Positions 37,333 to 46,920 of a stretch of DNA of 64,000 nt are shown one piece after another. The stretch is from an uncultured Maribacter sp. GTDB taxonomy: Bacteria; Bacteroidota; Bacteroidia; Flavobacteriales; Flavobacteriaceae. The stretch spans positions 1,364,001-1,428,000 of the forward strand of contig CANNFY010000001.1 of NCBI GenBank assembly GCA_947504045.1, given 5' to 3'. Numbering within the stretch: position 1 is the first letter of the stretch; each line of letters begins with the position of its first letter. The notes beneath the pieces are model-generated. The model was not told where the DNA came from and searched no databases. It saw only the letters and a program-made list of their open reading frames with translations. A program made the translations under genes and the position numbers.

Positions 37333-40300
37333 ATGATAAAAACAAAAAATAATATTTTAAATTGGCTAGAAAATTCTATTGAAGAAAAGGCTTTAGGAGA
37401 GTTTTTTTTTGAAGGGCTTTGGGGAGTTAATCTAGCTGTTGCAGAGGACTTTTGGTTATCTCAAAAATTTTGGACTACGTTGGAGTATGCATCAGCCAAG
37501 AAGGAAAGTTCTATTAGTAATTTAATACATGTAGAAGATAGGAAGCTTTTTATTTCTGCTTGCGAAAAAATTAAAAATGATTCTAAAATAAAAACTCTTA
37601 GTTGTATTGTAAGATTCTATTCTAAAACCGGAGTGGTTTGGTTAAAACTTAGAGGAAAAGTAATAAAACAAAAAGAAGGGGATTGTAAAATTGTTGGTTC
37701 GGCAACTTCTGTAAATCAAATTAAAGAAAAAGAACAGTTTTTAGAAAATAAAATAGTCTACTATAAAAATGTAATTGAAGGGGGTAATGTTGCAACTTGG
37801 GAGTATAATTTTAATACTGGTTTTGTTACTGTTAATGAGCATTACGCTAATATAATTGGGTATACAGTAGAGGAATTACAACCGTTAACTGTTTCTTTTT
37901 GGAAAAGTTTTATATACCCAGAAGATTTAATTTTAATACAAGAAATTGCAAATTCTTTAAATGAAAAAATAGAGCCTTTTGAAATTGAATTTAGAATAAA
38001 ACATAAAAAGGGGCATTGGGTTTGGGTATTATGTTCTGGTAATGTTACCAAAAGAGACGAAAATAATAAGGTAGTACTTATTTCTGGTTTTTTTTATGAT
38101 ATAACTACACGTAAGAACAATGAGCTTTTAGTTCTAAATTATTCTAATTTAATGAAAAGAATTAATTCAGTAGCTAAAGTAGGTCTCTGGGAAATGAAAA
38201 TAGAAAACCAGGAATTAGCTAAAGAATTTAGTAAAGAAATAGACAGTAATATTTTAAGTTTCTTAGGTTATTCTAAACCATATAAGCCATTAAAAAATGG
38301 TTCTATGCTAGATGTAATACAGCCAGGCCCACATAAAAATGCTCATATTAAGGTTATAAAAAAAGCATTAACAGAGGGTAAAGAATATGACGTTAAATTA
38401 CCTCTTATATCACAGCCAAATAATACTGTAAAGTGGGCTCGTATAGTTGGCATTCCTGAGTTTAAAAACGGAAAATGTACAAGACTTTATGGCTTTTTAC
38501 AAGATGTAGATAAAGAGACAAAAATATCTCAAGAGTTAGCGCTAAAAGAACAAGAATTAAGACACAATTTTGAGCAAGCTGCAATAGGCATGGGCGTCAT
38601 AGATCTAGAGAATAATTTAACCAAAGCAAATACTAGCTTAGTAAATATTTTTGGTTATACAAAAGAAGAGGCTTACAAGGTATCTTATCAAGAAATAATG
38701 CACCCAGAAGATTACGATATTACTATGCCTTTAATAAAAGAGATAATTGAAGGTAAACGTAGTTCTTTTGCTAAAGAGGTAAGAGGTGTAAGTAAGTTTG
38801 GAAAGCAAATTTGGCTACATATGAACATGTCTGTAGTTAAAAATGACAAAGGAGAAATTAGTCATATGCTAAACCAAATGTTAGATATAACTGCAAAAAA
38901 ACAAGCAGAGCTTAAATTGGCAGATTATTCTAAATTAATGTTTCGTATAAATATTGCTGCAAAAATAGGAATTTGGGAAATTGATCTAAAAAACAGGACA
39001 GTTATTTGGGACGCTACTATAAAGAAAATGTTAGGTGTTTCGGAAGATTATATTGCAACTATTGAGGAGGATATTAGTTATTTTAAAGAAGGCTACTCAC
39101 AAGAAACAATTTCTAATTTAGTAAAAAGAGCTATTTCTGAAGGCGAAAATTTTGATGTTTTATTACAAGTAAAATCCCCGCCTAAAAATAAATATATCTG
39201 GACAAGAACAACAGGTATTGTTGAATTTAAAAATGGAATATGTACTAGATTATATGGTTTTTTTCAAGATGTAGATGAGGAAACTAGAGTGTCTAAAGAA
39301 CTTGCTGTTAAAGAAGAAGAGTTGCGGCATAATTTTGAGCAATCTGCAATAGGTTTAGTTTTAGTTAATTTAGACGGTAAGGCAGAAAAAGCTAATAAAG
39401 CAATGTTGCAAATAACCGGATGTTCTGAAGAAGATTTTAATAGCGATTTTTCTTTTTGTGATGTAGTGATTTCTGAGGAGAAAGAAAAAGTGGATGAATT
39501 ATTTAATAGTTTATTAAAAGGAAAAGTAGATTCCGTTGAAGAAGAAATACAAGCAGTACACAAAAAAGGACATAGAATATGGTTGAATGTTATACTCTCT
39601 ACAGTTAAAAATAGTAAAGGAGAAGTAACACATATACTTTCGCAAAATCAAGATATTACAGATAAAAAAAGAAATGAATTAAAACTTGCAGATTTTTCTA
39701 ATTTAATGACTCGTATAAACCTTGCAGCCAAGATAGGAATATGGGAGCTAAATATAGAAAAAAAGACTGTTTTTTGGGATAATAGCATAAAGGAATTCTT
39801 AGGAACGCCAAAAAATTATGCACCAACTTTAGAGGAAGAGATGTTACTTTTTAAAGAAGGTTATTCTAGAGATACATTTACAATGGCAATTAAAAATGCA
39901 CTAGAAAATGGTGTAGGTTTTGAAATTTTATTAGAAGTATACTCCAAACGTAGAAAAAAATATATTTGGACACGTAAAACAGGTATTGTAGAATTTAGTA
40001 ATGGTGTGTGTACTAGATTGTATGGCTTTTGTCAAGACGTAGATAAAGAAACTAGGGTGTCTAAAGAACTTGCCGTTAAAGAAGAAGAGTTTCGTAATAC
40101 ATTTAAGCAGGCTACTATTGGCATGGTGTTTATAGGGCTAAATTGTAAAATTTTAAAAGTTAACATTGCACTAACAAAAATAGTTGGTTATAGTGCAGAG
40201 GAAATGTTAACGTTATCCTACGGAGATTTAGCACATCCAGAAGATAGAGAAAAAACGCAAGTTTTATTAAAAGAAGTGCTTAACAATAAGCAAGATTCTG

Positions 40301-41130
40301 TAAATGGAGAAATTAGAGTTATACATAAAAAAGGATATATAATTTGGGTAGCAATTGTTATTTCAGCTGTAAAAAATGATAACGGTAAACTTTTGCATAT
40401 GCTACTGCAAATACAAGATATAACTAAGAATAAATCGTTAACACAAAACTTAAAAGAGCACAATAATCGCTTAGTAAATTTTGCACATATAGTTTCGCAT
40501 AACCTACGTTCCCATGCAAGTAATATTTCTATGCTTTTAGATTTAACAAGTAAAGACTATCCTAATTTAATGGAGAACGATTTTCTTAAGAATATAAAAA
40601 TTGTATCAGATAATATGAATAATACAATTTATGACCTTAATAAAATTGTTGAAATAAATTCTAATATTAGTGCAAACCTTTCTCCTTACAAGCTTGTAGA
40701 ATATGTGAAAAAATCTATCCAAAATATTAATTCTCAAATAGAAGAGGCAAAGGCAGAAATAACAGTAGACGTTCCTGAAAATACATATGTTTTAGCTATA
40801 CAAGCGTATTTAGAAAGTATTGTTTTAAATTTAATAACTAATGCTGTTAAATACAGAATGCCAGAAAGACCATTAAAAATAAAAATTAAAGCAAAGTTAG
40901 AATGGAATTTTGTTGTTTTTAGTGTGGAAGACAATGGATTAGGAATAGATTTAAATAGGCATGGCGCAAAATTATTTGGATTATATAAGGTTTTTCATGC
41001 AAATAAAGATGCTAAAGGTATAGGGTTATTTCTTGTTAAAAACCAAATAGAAACAATGGGAGGTAAAATTAAAGTGGAAAGTAAAGAAGATGTTGGAACT
41101 AAATTTACAGTATATTTTAAATTAGGATGA
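37333..41130 (+). CDS. Eight-PAS soluble hybrid-less sensor histidine kinase
   Basis: This 1,265-residue protein lacks transmembrane segments, so it is cytoplasmic. Two N-terminal PAS domains (about 10-130 and 140-262) are followed by three tandem copies of a two-PAS module beginning at about residues 269, 531 and 787, recognised by repeated words such as LMxRIN, AAKIGIWE, FKEGYS, CTRLYGF and LAVKEEE. The kinase core has the phospho-acceptor His1056 in FAHIVSHNLRSH, an N-box LITNAVKYR, G1 VEDNGLGI and G2 KGIGLFLVKNQ. The tandem modules imply internal gene duplication. The downstream response regulator overlaps by four bases. The ligand is unknown. Confidence 0.9.
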   Translation: MIKTKNNILNWLENSIEEKALGEFFFEGLWGVNLAVAEDFWLSQKFWTTLEYASAKKESSISNLIHVEDRKLFISACEKIKNDSKIKTLSCIVRFYSKTGVVWLKLRGKVIKQKEGDCKIVGSATSVNQIKEKEQFLENKIVYYKNVIEGGNVATWEYNFNTGFVTVNEHYANIIGYTVEELQPLTVSFWKSFIYPEDLILIQEIANSLNEKIEPFEIEFRIKHKKGHWVWVLCSGNVTKRDENNKVVLISGFFYDITTRKNNELLVLNYSNLMKRINSVAKVGLWEMKIENQELAKEFSKEIDSNILSFLGYSKPYKPLKNGSMLDVIQPGPHKNAHIKVIKKALTEGKEYDVKLPLISQPNNTVKWARIVGIPEFKNGKCTRLYGFLQDVDKETKISQELALKEQELRHNFEQAAIGMGVIDLENNLTKANTSLVNIFGYTKEEAYKVSYQEIMHPEDYDITMPLIKEIIEGKRSSFAKEVRGVSKFGKQIWLHMNMSVVKNDKGEISHMLNQMLDITAKKQAELKLADYSKLMFRINIAAKIGIWEIDLKNRTVIWDATIKKMLGVSEDYIATIEEDISYFKEGYSQETISNLVKRAISEGENFDVLLQVKSPPKNKYIWTRTTGIVEFKNGICTRLYGFFQDVDEETRVSKELAVKEEELRHNFEQSAIGLVLVNLDGKAEKANKAMLQITGCSEEDFNSDFSFCDVVISEEKEKVDELFNSLLKGKVDSVEEEIQAVHKKGHRIWLNVILSTVKNSKGEVTHILSQNQDITDKKRNELKLADFSNLMTRINLAAKIGIWELNIEKKTVFWDNSIKEFLGTPKNYAPTLEEEMLLFKEGYSRDTFTMAIKNALENGVGFEILLEVYSKRRKKYIWTRKTGIVEFSNGVCTRLYGFCQDVDKETRVSKELAVKEEEFRNTFKQATIGMVFIGLNCKILKVNIALTKIVGYSAEEMLTLSYGDLAHPEDREKTQVLLKEVLNNKQDSVNGEIRVIHKKGYIIWVAIVISAVKNDNGKLLHMLLQIQDITKNKSLTQNLKEHNNRLVNFAHIVSHNLRSHASNISMLLDLTSKDYPNLMENDFLKNIKIVSDNMNNTIYDLNKIVEINSNISANLSPYKLVEYVKKSIQNINSQIEEAKAEITVDVPENTYVLAIQAYLESIVLNLITNAVKYRMPERPLKIKIKAKLEWNFVVFSVEDNGLGIDLNRHGAKLFGLYKVFHANKDAKGIGLFLVKNQIETMGGKIKVESKEDVGTKFTVYFKLG

Positions 41131-41516
41131 AAATAAAAACAATTTGCATAATAGACGATGATCCAATTTTTGTTTTTGGAACAAAAATTTTATTAAAAAA
41201 TAATGACTTTTGTGAAACCATACTAGAAAGTACCGATGGGGAAGAAGGTATAGAATGTCTAAAAAAATATATGGATAGTAATAACAAACTTCCAGAATTA
41301 ATATTTTTAGATTTAAATATGCCTGTTTTAGATGGATGGGGATTTTTACAAGCTTTTGAAGAAACTTTTAAAAATATAGATACACATATATATATTTTAA
41401 GTTCCTCTATTGATTCTAGAGATATGGAGCGTTCTAAAGAATATACATTAGTAAAAGGGTTTATACCTAAACCACTTACAGATGAAATTATTCAAGATTT
41501 AAAGACTAATTTTTAG
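41127..41516 (+). CDS. Single-domain response regulator (CheY-like)
   Basis: The 129-residue receiver has the acidic pocket IIDDDPIF (Asp10-12), phospho-acceptor Asp62 in LDLNMPVLDG and Lys115 in FIPKPL. No output domain is present, so it presumably acts by protein contact or as a phosphate shuttle. Its ATG overlaps the stop of the kinase (ATGA), indicating translational coupling, so it is the probable partner. Confidence 0.95.
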   Translation: MKIKTICIIDDDPIFVFGTKILLKNNDFCETILESTDGEEGIECLKKYMDSNNKLPELIFLDLNMPVLDGWGFLQAFEETFKNIDTHIYILSSSIDSRDMERSKEYTLVKGFIPKPLTDEIIQDLKTNF

Positions 41517-41629
41517 AAGAATAAGATTAGGTAAAAAATGTAAAATTAATAGCATATTTTTTTAACATCAGTTATATGGTATTATTTCTCTTGCTATTTT
41601 AAGGTATTAATAGTTTTAATGCTTATTTT

Positions 41630-41659
41630 TTGCCTACTCGTTAAATATCTATATATTTG
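41630..41659 (+). promoter_or_regulatory. Promoter of the PL6-PL17 operon (TTG-N19-TATATTTG)
   Basis: A TTG at 41630-41632 and TATATTTG at 41652-41659 have the spacing of Bacteroidota primary promoters. The -7 element shares its final bases with the first operator palindrome, so bound repressor would block polymerase. Confidence 0.72.
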
Positions 41660-41681
41660 GTGAACCAATTTGGTAAACCAA
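41657..41681. promoter_or_regulatory. GntR operator array, two palindromes, before PL6
   Basis: TTGGTGAACCAA (41657-41668) and TTGGTAAACCAA (41670-41681) are 13 bases apart start to start. The same word occurs upstream of the susC gene and the gntR gene. Matching palindromes of the TGGTnnACCA type are typical of FadR-subfamily GntR regulators, and one is encoded in this locus. Confidence 0.8.
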
Positions 41682-41691
41682 TTTTTGTTAT

Positions 41692-44031
41692 ATGAAAAAA
41701 ACATTCCTTTCCTGTAGTCTATTATTTTTTTTACTATTCTCATGTTCAGATAAAAAAGAAGATACATCTATTGTAGATACTGTTGAAGATTTTAATGAAA
41801 GAGTTAAAAACGCACAGCCAGGAGATGTTATTACATTAGCAAATGGTGTATGGGAAGATGCAGAATTAGTTTTTGAAGGTAAAGGAACAGAGGAAAAACC
41901 TATTACTTTAACTGTAGAAGAAAAAGGAAAAGTTACTTTAGAGGGTAATTCTAATTTACAATTAGCAGGAGAGCATTTAATTGTTGAGGGGTTAGTTTTT
42001 AAAAACGGTTATACGCCAACAAATGCAGTAATTTCTTTTAGAAAAAATAGAGAAGAAATGGCAAATAATTGTCGTTTAACAGAGTGTGTTATCGATAATT
42101 ATAACAATCCAGAAAGACAAGTTCAGGATTACTGGATTACTATTTACGGAAAAAACAATCGTATTGATCATAACCATATTGTAGGTAAGAAAAATTTAGG
42201 AGTAACAATGATTGTTGGTTTAGATACAAAAGAAAGTAGAGCAAATAACCATAAAATAGATCACAATTATTTTGGTCCAAGACCAACCTATGGTAATAAT
42301 GGAGGAGAAACATTAAGAATAGGTACTAGTCACCATGCATTAGAAAATTCAAATACATTAGTAGAGTCAAATTATTTTGATAGAACTAACGGAGAACATG
42401 AAATTATATCTAACAAAGCTTGTCAAAATACATTTAAATACAATACATTTTTTGAGTGTACAGGAACACTAACCATGCGTCATGGAAACGAGACATTAGT
42501 AGATGGTAATGTGTTTATTGGAAACAATAAACCAAGTACAGGAGGTATTCGTGTAATTAATGAAACCCAAACCGTAATAAATAACTATCATGTTGGTTTA
42601 ACAGGTTACCGTTTTAGAGGAGCTTTTGTAATGATGAATGGAGTGCCAAATTCACCACCAAACCGTTATGTGCCTGTTATTAATTCTAAGGTAAATAATA
42701 ATACTTTTGTTAATTGCGAAAATATACAATTATGTGCAGGTAGTGATTCTGAAAGAAGTCAGGCACCAAAAACTTCAGAAATTTCTAATAACATTTTTTA
42801 TAATGAAAATAAGAAAGATACTTTTACTGTTTATGATGATATAAGTGGTATTACTTTTAAAGATAATTTACTAGGACAAAATGGAGAAACCGCTATTAAA
42901 GAAGGTTTTGAAAAGGCATCCATTAAATTAGTAAAAAATGACCAAGGGTTTTTAATTCCTACTTCGGATAAAATTAAAAATGCAATTACAATTAGCCCGA
43001 AAATTGCAACCAAAGAAAATACAGGTACATCATGGTATTCTAAAACAGATACTGATGTTAAATTAAATTCAGGAAAAACAATTAAGGTAGAACCAGGAAT
43101 TAACACACTTTATAAAATTGTAAAAGAATCTGAAGCAGGAGACGTAATAGAACTAGAAGAAGGAGGCACTTATTTAATTACTAAAGCAGTAAAAATAAAT
43201 CATCCATTAACATTTAAAACTTCAGGAGCTAAAAAAGCAACTATCTTATTTGAACGTATGATGGCTTTTGAAATTCAGAATGGTGGTAGCTTATTCTTAG
43301 AAAATGTAACTTTTGACGGTTCCAAATCTCCTGATTATGCCGGAAATTCTGTTATTAGTACAAGTAAAAACTCGATGATAGATAATTATAAATTATTTAT
43401 AGACAATTGTGAGTTTAAAAATATGGTTGTAAATCATTCTTTTAATGTATTAAGAGTTTCTAAAGGAACTTTTGCAGATACGATAAGCATTAAAAATTCT
43501 TCATTCAAAAATATATCTGGACACATTGCACAATTAGATACAGAAACTGATGATATTGGAGCTTATAATGTGGAGTATTTAATTATGAAAAATAATAAAG
43601 TTACGGATCTTCAAGGAGCTGCATTACGTTTGTATAGAGGAGGAAAAGACGAGAGTACGTTTGGTCCCTTTTTAGAAGTTGAACATAATGTTTTTAATAA
43701 TGTTGGCTATGGTAAAAAGAATAAGTATAATGCAGCAATGTCTTTATATGGTGTTCAAGAAATAGATATAAAAAATAATATTTTTAAAGATAGTAAAGCT
43801 CTAAACATGCATCTTGTAGTTGGCGAACCTATTGTAAGTGTAATAAATAATAATTTTTACAAAACAGATAATGTTGTTGTAACCGGTGATCAAAAATATA
43901 CAGTTAAAAATAATTGGAAACTAGACCCTGGTTTTATAAATGAGGATACCTATGGTTTAGCACCAAGTTCAAGCTTAATTAACAAGGGCACAGACAATAC
44001 AAACCTAGGTGTTTTGACTACAAAATTATAG
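41692..44031 (+). CDS. Alginate lyase, polysaccharide lyase family 6, lipoprotein
   Basis: This 779-residue lipoprotein (LLFFLLFSC) has an N-terminal chondroitinase-B-like beta-helix domain. The catalytic pair of PL6 is visible as Lys242 (in IISNKACQN) and Arg263 (in TLTMRHGN), 21 residues apart as in characterised PL6 alginate lyases. From about residue 460 a second beta-helix domain begins (NTLYKIVKESEAGDVIELEEGGTY), as in two-domain PL6 enzymes. It cleaves alginate, often poly-MG or poly-G, by beta-elimination. It is probably anchored to the outer membrane and forms an operon with PL17 (23-base gap). Confidence 0.93.
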   Translation: MKKTFLSCSLLFFLLFSCSDKKEDTSIVDTVEDFNERVKNAQPGDVITLANGVWEDAELVFEGKGTEEKPITLTVEEKGKVTLEGNSNLQLAGEHLIVEGLVFKNGYTPTNAVISFRKNREEMANNCRLTECVIDNYNNPERQVQDYWITIYGKNNRIDHNHIVGKKNLGVTMIVGLDTKESRANNHKIDHNYFGPRPTYGNNGGETLRIGTSHHALENSNTLVESNYFDRTNGEHEIISNKACQNTFKYNTFFECTGTLTMRHGNETLVDGNVFIGNNKPSTGGIRVINETQTVINNYHVGLTGYRFRGAFVMMNGVPNSPPNRYVPVINSKVNNNTFVNCENIQLCAGSDSERSQAPKTSEISNNIFYNENKKDTFTVYDDISGITFKDNLLGQNGETAIKEGFEKASIKLVKNDQGFLIPTSDKIKNAITISPKIATKENTGTSWYSKTDTDVKLNSGKTIKVEPGINTLYKIVKESEAGDVIELEEGGTYLITKAVKINHPLTFKTSGAKKATILFERMMAFEIQNGGSLFLENVTFDGSKSPDYAGNSVISTSKNSMIDNYKLFIDNCEFKNMVVNHSFNVLRVSKGTFADTISIKNSSFKNISGHIAQLDTETDDIGAYNVEYLIMKNNKVTDLQGAALRLYRGGKDESTFGPFLEVEHNVFNNVGYGKKNKYNAAMSLYGVQEIDIKNNIFKDSKALNMHLVVGEPIVSVINNNFYKTDNVVVTGDQKYTVKNNWKLDPGFINEDTYGLAPSSSLINKGTDNTNLGVLTTKL

Positions 44032-44054
44032 ATAATAAGATTTTAATATATAGT

Positions 44055-46325
44055 ATGAAGGAGTGTATAAAATACGTTAGTTTCGGATTGTTTTTTTTAG
44101 TAATTATTTCATGTAAAGCACAGCAGCATAGTCAAAGTAATAAGACTAAAAGCCAAGAACACCCTAGTTTAATACTTACTAAAGATGGGGTAGAGAAAAT
44201 TAGAAAAGAATTAGGATCTATTCCAATTTTTGATAATTCACTCAAAGCGGTTAAAGAAGAAATTGACGCTGAAATTGCCTCAGGAATAGAGGTGCCTATA
44301 CCAAAAGATTATTCAGGAGGCTATACGCATGCAAGGCACAAACGTAATTGGGTAGTAATGCAAAAGGCTGGTGTTTTGTACCAAATTTTGGAAGATGAAA
44401 AATACGCCATATATGTAAAAGATATGTTGATGGAATATGAGAAGCTGTATAAAACACTTCCACTACACCCTAAAACAAGATCTTATGCCAGAGGAAAATT
44501 ATTTTGGCAGTGTTTGAATGATTCTAACTGGTTGGTTTATGTTAGTCAGGCTTACGATTGTATTTATAATTACTTGTCTAAAAAAGAACGTAATAAGTTA
44601 GAAAAAAACTTATTTAGACCATTTGCGGATCATATTTCTGTTGATAGTCCGCAATTTTATCAAAGAGTACACAATCATAGTACATGGGGTAATGCTGCAG
44701 TTGGTATGATTGGGTTGGTAATGAATGATCAAGAGCTAATAGATCGTGCTTTATATGGTATTAAAGGGGTTAATTTAGATACTAAGGCGAAAGATGATGA
44801 TGGTGGTTTTTTAAATAAAGATGGTAAGGCAGGGTTTTTGGCTAATATAGAGGAGCCTTTTTCACCAGATGGTTATTATAATGAAGGACCATATTATCAA
44901 CGTTATGCAATGTATCCTTTCTTAATTTTTGCAGAAGGATTGCATAATGTTAAACCAGAGCTAAAAATATTTGATTATAAAGATGGAGTACTCTTAAAAT
45001 CTATAAATGCATTGTTAAACCTATCAGATGCAGATGGAGAGTTTTTTCCGCTTAATGATGGTCAAAAAGGTATGTCTTATTATACTAGTGCACTAGTTAC
45101 GGCGGTAGATATATCCTATCATTATGGAGGGCAAAACCCAGGTTTATTGTCTATAGCAAAAGATCAAGGTAGAGTATTATTAGATGATTCAGGTTTGGCA
45201 GTTGCACTTGGTTTAAAAAATGGAAACGAAAAACCTTTTGAAAAAAAGTCAATAAATTTATCTGACGGTCCAAATGGTAAACAAGGTGGTGTGGGTATTT
45301 TAAGAAGCGAAGATTTAGAACTTGTTTTTAAATACGCCTCTCAAGGCTCAAGTCATGGACATTATGATAAGTTGTCTTATTCTTTCTATGATAAAGGAGA
45401 AGAGGTCTTGCAAGATTATGGTTTAGCAAGGTTTGTTAATATAAACCACAAAGGTGGAGGTAATTATTTAAAAGAAAATAAGACATGGGCAAAACAAACT
45501 ATTGCTCATAATACATTAGTGCAGAATGAAATTTCTCATTTTACAGGAAAGTATGATATAGGAAGCAAGTATCATTCTGATCTATATGTTTATGATGATA
45601 AAAATGCGGACGTCCAAGTTGTAAGTGCTAAAGAAGTAAATGCTTATCCAGGAACCAATATGCATAGAACATTAGTTTTAATTAAAAATTCTGATTACGA
45701 AAATCCAATACTTTTAGATGTTTTAAAGGTGAATTCTAAAACAAAAAATAAGTATGATTTGCCTTATTATTTTATGGGGCATGTTATGCAGACAAATTTT
45801 GATTATAAAGCTTTAGATACATTAATAACTCTTGGAGATAAAAATGGATACCAACATTTATGGAAAGAAGCAGAAGGAAATCCGAAAGAAAGTAATAGTA
45901 AATTAACTTGGTTAAATAAAGGAAAGTTTTACACATTAACATCTGTGGTAGAAAAAACAGATGATTTAATATTTGCACGTATAGGGGCAAATGATCCAGA
46001 ATTTAATTTAAGAAAAGATCCAGGTTTAATATTGCGTAGAAAAAATACTCAGAACACCCTTTTTGTTTCTACTGTTGAGACACATGGAAGTTATAGCCCT
46101 GTTTCTGAATCTGCACTAAACTCTAATAGTTCTATATCATCTCTTAATATAATATTTGAAGATGATAATTATACAGCTATTAATATTGTAAGTAAATCTG
46201 GCCAGGTGCAACTTTTTATTATTGTTAATAATGATAATTTAAAGGAAAAGCAGCATACATTAAAAATTGATCAGAATAAGGAGTATTCTTGGCAAGGGCC
46301 TTATTTTTACAAGCAAATTAAATAA
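44055..46325 (+). CDS. Oligoalginate lyase, polysaccharide lyase family 17, lipoprotein
   Basis: This exolytic alginate lyase releases unsaturated monouronate, which rearranges to DEH. The 756-residue product has a lipoprotein signal (LFFLVIISC), an N-terminal alpha/alpha-barrel with the catalytic Asn207-His208 in RVHNHSTWGNA and Tyr274/Tyr275 in SPDGYYNEGPYY, and a C-terminal heparinase II/III-like beta-sheet domain with SSHGHYDKLSYSFY. These match the catalytic residues known for Alg17c. It follows PL6 and is terminated by a perfect palindrome downstream. Confidence 0.95.
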   Translation: MKECIKYVSFGLFFLVIISCKAQQHSQSNKTKSQEHPSLILTKDGVEKIRKELGSIPIFDNSLKAVKEEIDAEIASGIEVPIPKDYSGGYTHARHKRNWVVMQKAGVLYQILEDEKYAIYVKDMLMEYEKLYKTLPLHPKTRSYARGKLFWQCLNDSNWLVYVSQAYDCIYNYLSKKERNKLEKNLFRPFADHISVDSPQFYQRVHNHSTWGNAAVGMIGLVMNDQELIDRALYGIKGVNLDTKAKDDDGGFLNKDGKAGFLANIEEPFSPDGYYNEGPYYQRYAMYPFLIFAEGLHNVKPELKIFDYKDGVLLKSINALLNLSDADGEFFPLNDGQKGMSYYTSALVTAVDISYHYGGQNPGLLSIAKDQGRVLLDDSGLAVALGLKNGNEKPFEKKSINLSDGPNGKQGGVGILRSEDLELVFKYASQGSSHGHYDKLSYSFYDKGEEVLQDYGLARFVNINHKGGGNYLKENKTWAKQTIAHNTLVQNEISHFTGKYDIGSKYHSDLYVYDDKNADVQVVSAKEVNAYPGTNMHRTLVLIKNSDYENPILLDVLKVNSKTKNKYDLPYYFMGHVMQTNFDYKALDTLITLGDKNGYQHLWKEAEGNPKESNSKLTWLNKGKFYTLTSVVEKTDDLIFARIGANDPEFNLRKDPGLILRRKNTQNTLFVSTVETHGSYSPVSESALNSNSSISSLNIIFEDDNYTAINIVSKSGQVQLFIIVNNDNLKEKQHTLKIDQNKEYSWQGPYFYKQIK

Positions 46326-46392
46326 GAAGTCATTTTAAAATTAACTGTCTAATTTACAAAGCTAAATAAGCAAATAGTAAGTATTTTAGAGC

Positions 46393-46432
46393 AAAGCAGC
46401 TATAATTACATGTAATTATAGCTGCTTTTTTT
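46393..46432 (+). terminator. Terminator of the PL6-PL17 operon
   Basis: An uninterrupted 36-bp perfect palindrome (AAAGCAGCTATAATTACA and its complement) ends in seven Ts, 65 bases after the PL17 stop. Confidence 0.92.
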
Positions 46433-46586
46433 GTATTAAAACTTAGCTAAGGTTTATATTTTTTTTAAGAAATAGAGATTGTTTTATGTTGAGTAAACAC
46501 CTGTATTATTTGTTAAATTGGAATTTTTAATCTCAAAAATTAAGATATATGTAAAAATCACTATGTTAATTTTTGAGATTTGTTTT

Positions 46587-46614
46587 TTGTTAACAAAAAA
46601 ATAACATATATTTG
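46587..46614 (+). promoter_or_regulatory. Promoter of the susC operon (TTG-N17-TATATTTG)
   Basis: A TTG in a T-run at 46587-46589 is followed by TATATTTG at 46607-46614. The last bases of the -7 element are again shared with the first operator. Confidence 0.72.
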
Positions 46615-46649
46615 GTAAACCAATTTGGGAAACCAATTTGGAAAACCAA
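46612..46649. promoter_or_regulatory. GntR operator array, three palindromes, before susC
   Basis: TTGGTAAACCAA (46612-46623), TTGGGAAACCAA (46625-46636) and TTGGAAAACCAA (46638-46649) form an exact 13-base period. It is the longest of the three arrays and precedes the operon expected to need the strongest induction range. Confidence 0.8.
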
Positions 46650-46920
46650 AAAAACTCAATTTTTTACTAACTTAATTAAAACAACTCAAAAAAAATTATG
46701 ACAGCTATTCTTTGATGAAGAATAAAAAAGGATAAGTGTAGAACTTTTCAAAAATCATCTCAAACCTGAGATAGATATTTCTAAGAACATGTAACTATTA
46801 AGGAGGTAACAATTTAGGTTAATTTTAACTTAAATCAGAGGGGTTGCTTTTCTTAAGTAGTAGGTCGTGGGAGTTTTTTCTCCTGTTTAATAATGCTTTA
46901 TAGCATTTTAGTTGAATATT
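46650..46920 (+). promoter_or_regulatory. Long structured 5' leader of the susC mRNA
   Basis: About 270 bases separate the promoter from the susC ATG and hold no convincing reading frame. Small hairpins are visible: TATTCTT-tgatg-AAGAATA (46706-46724), ATCTCA-aacc-TGAGAT (about 46756-46771), GGAG-tttttt-CTCC (about 46870-46883) and AATGC-tttata-GCATT (about 46893-46908). A strong Shine-Dalgarno-like TAAGGAGGT lies at 46799-46807 without a start codon after it. The leader may have post-transcriptional regulatory structure; no known riboswitch was recognised. Confidence 0.5.

Noticed and set aside
41657-41681. Short direct repeats considered as a CRISPR or mini-satellite
   Set aside because: Units of 12 bp at 13-bp spacing are palindromic, recur upstream of three co-functional genes and have no unique spacers, so operators are the better explanation.
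46799-46830. AAGGAGGT considered as the ribosome-binding site of a small leader ORF
   Set aside because: No ATG, GTG or TTG start with an open frame follows at a suitable distance, and Shine-Dalgarno sites are rarely used in this group.
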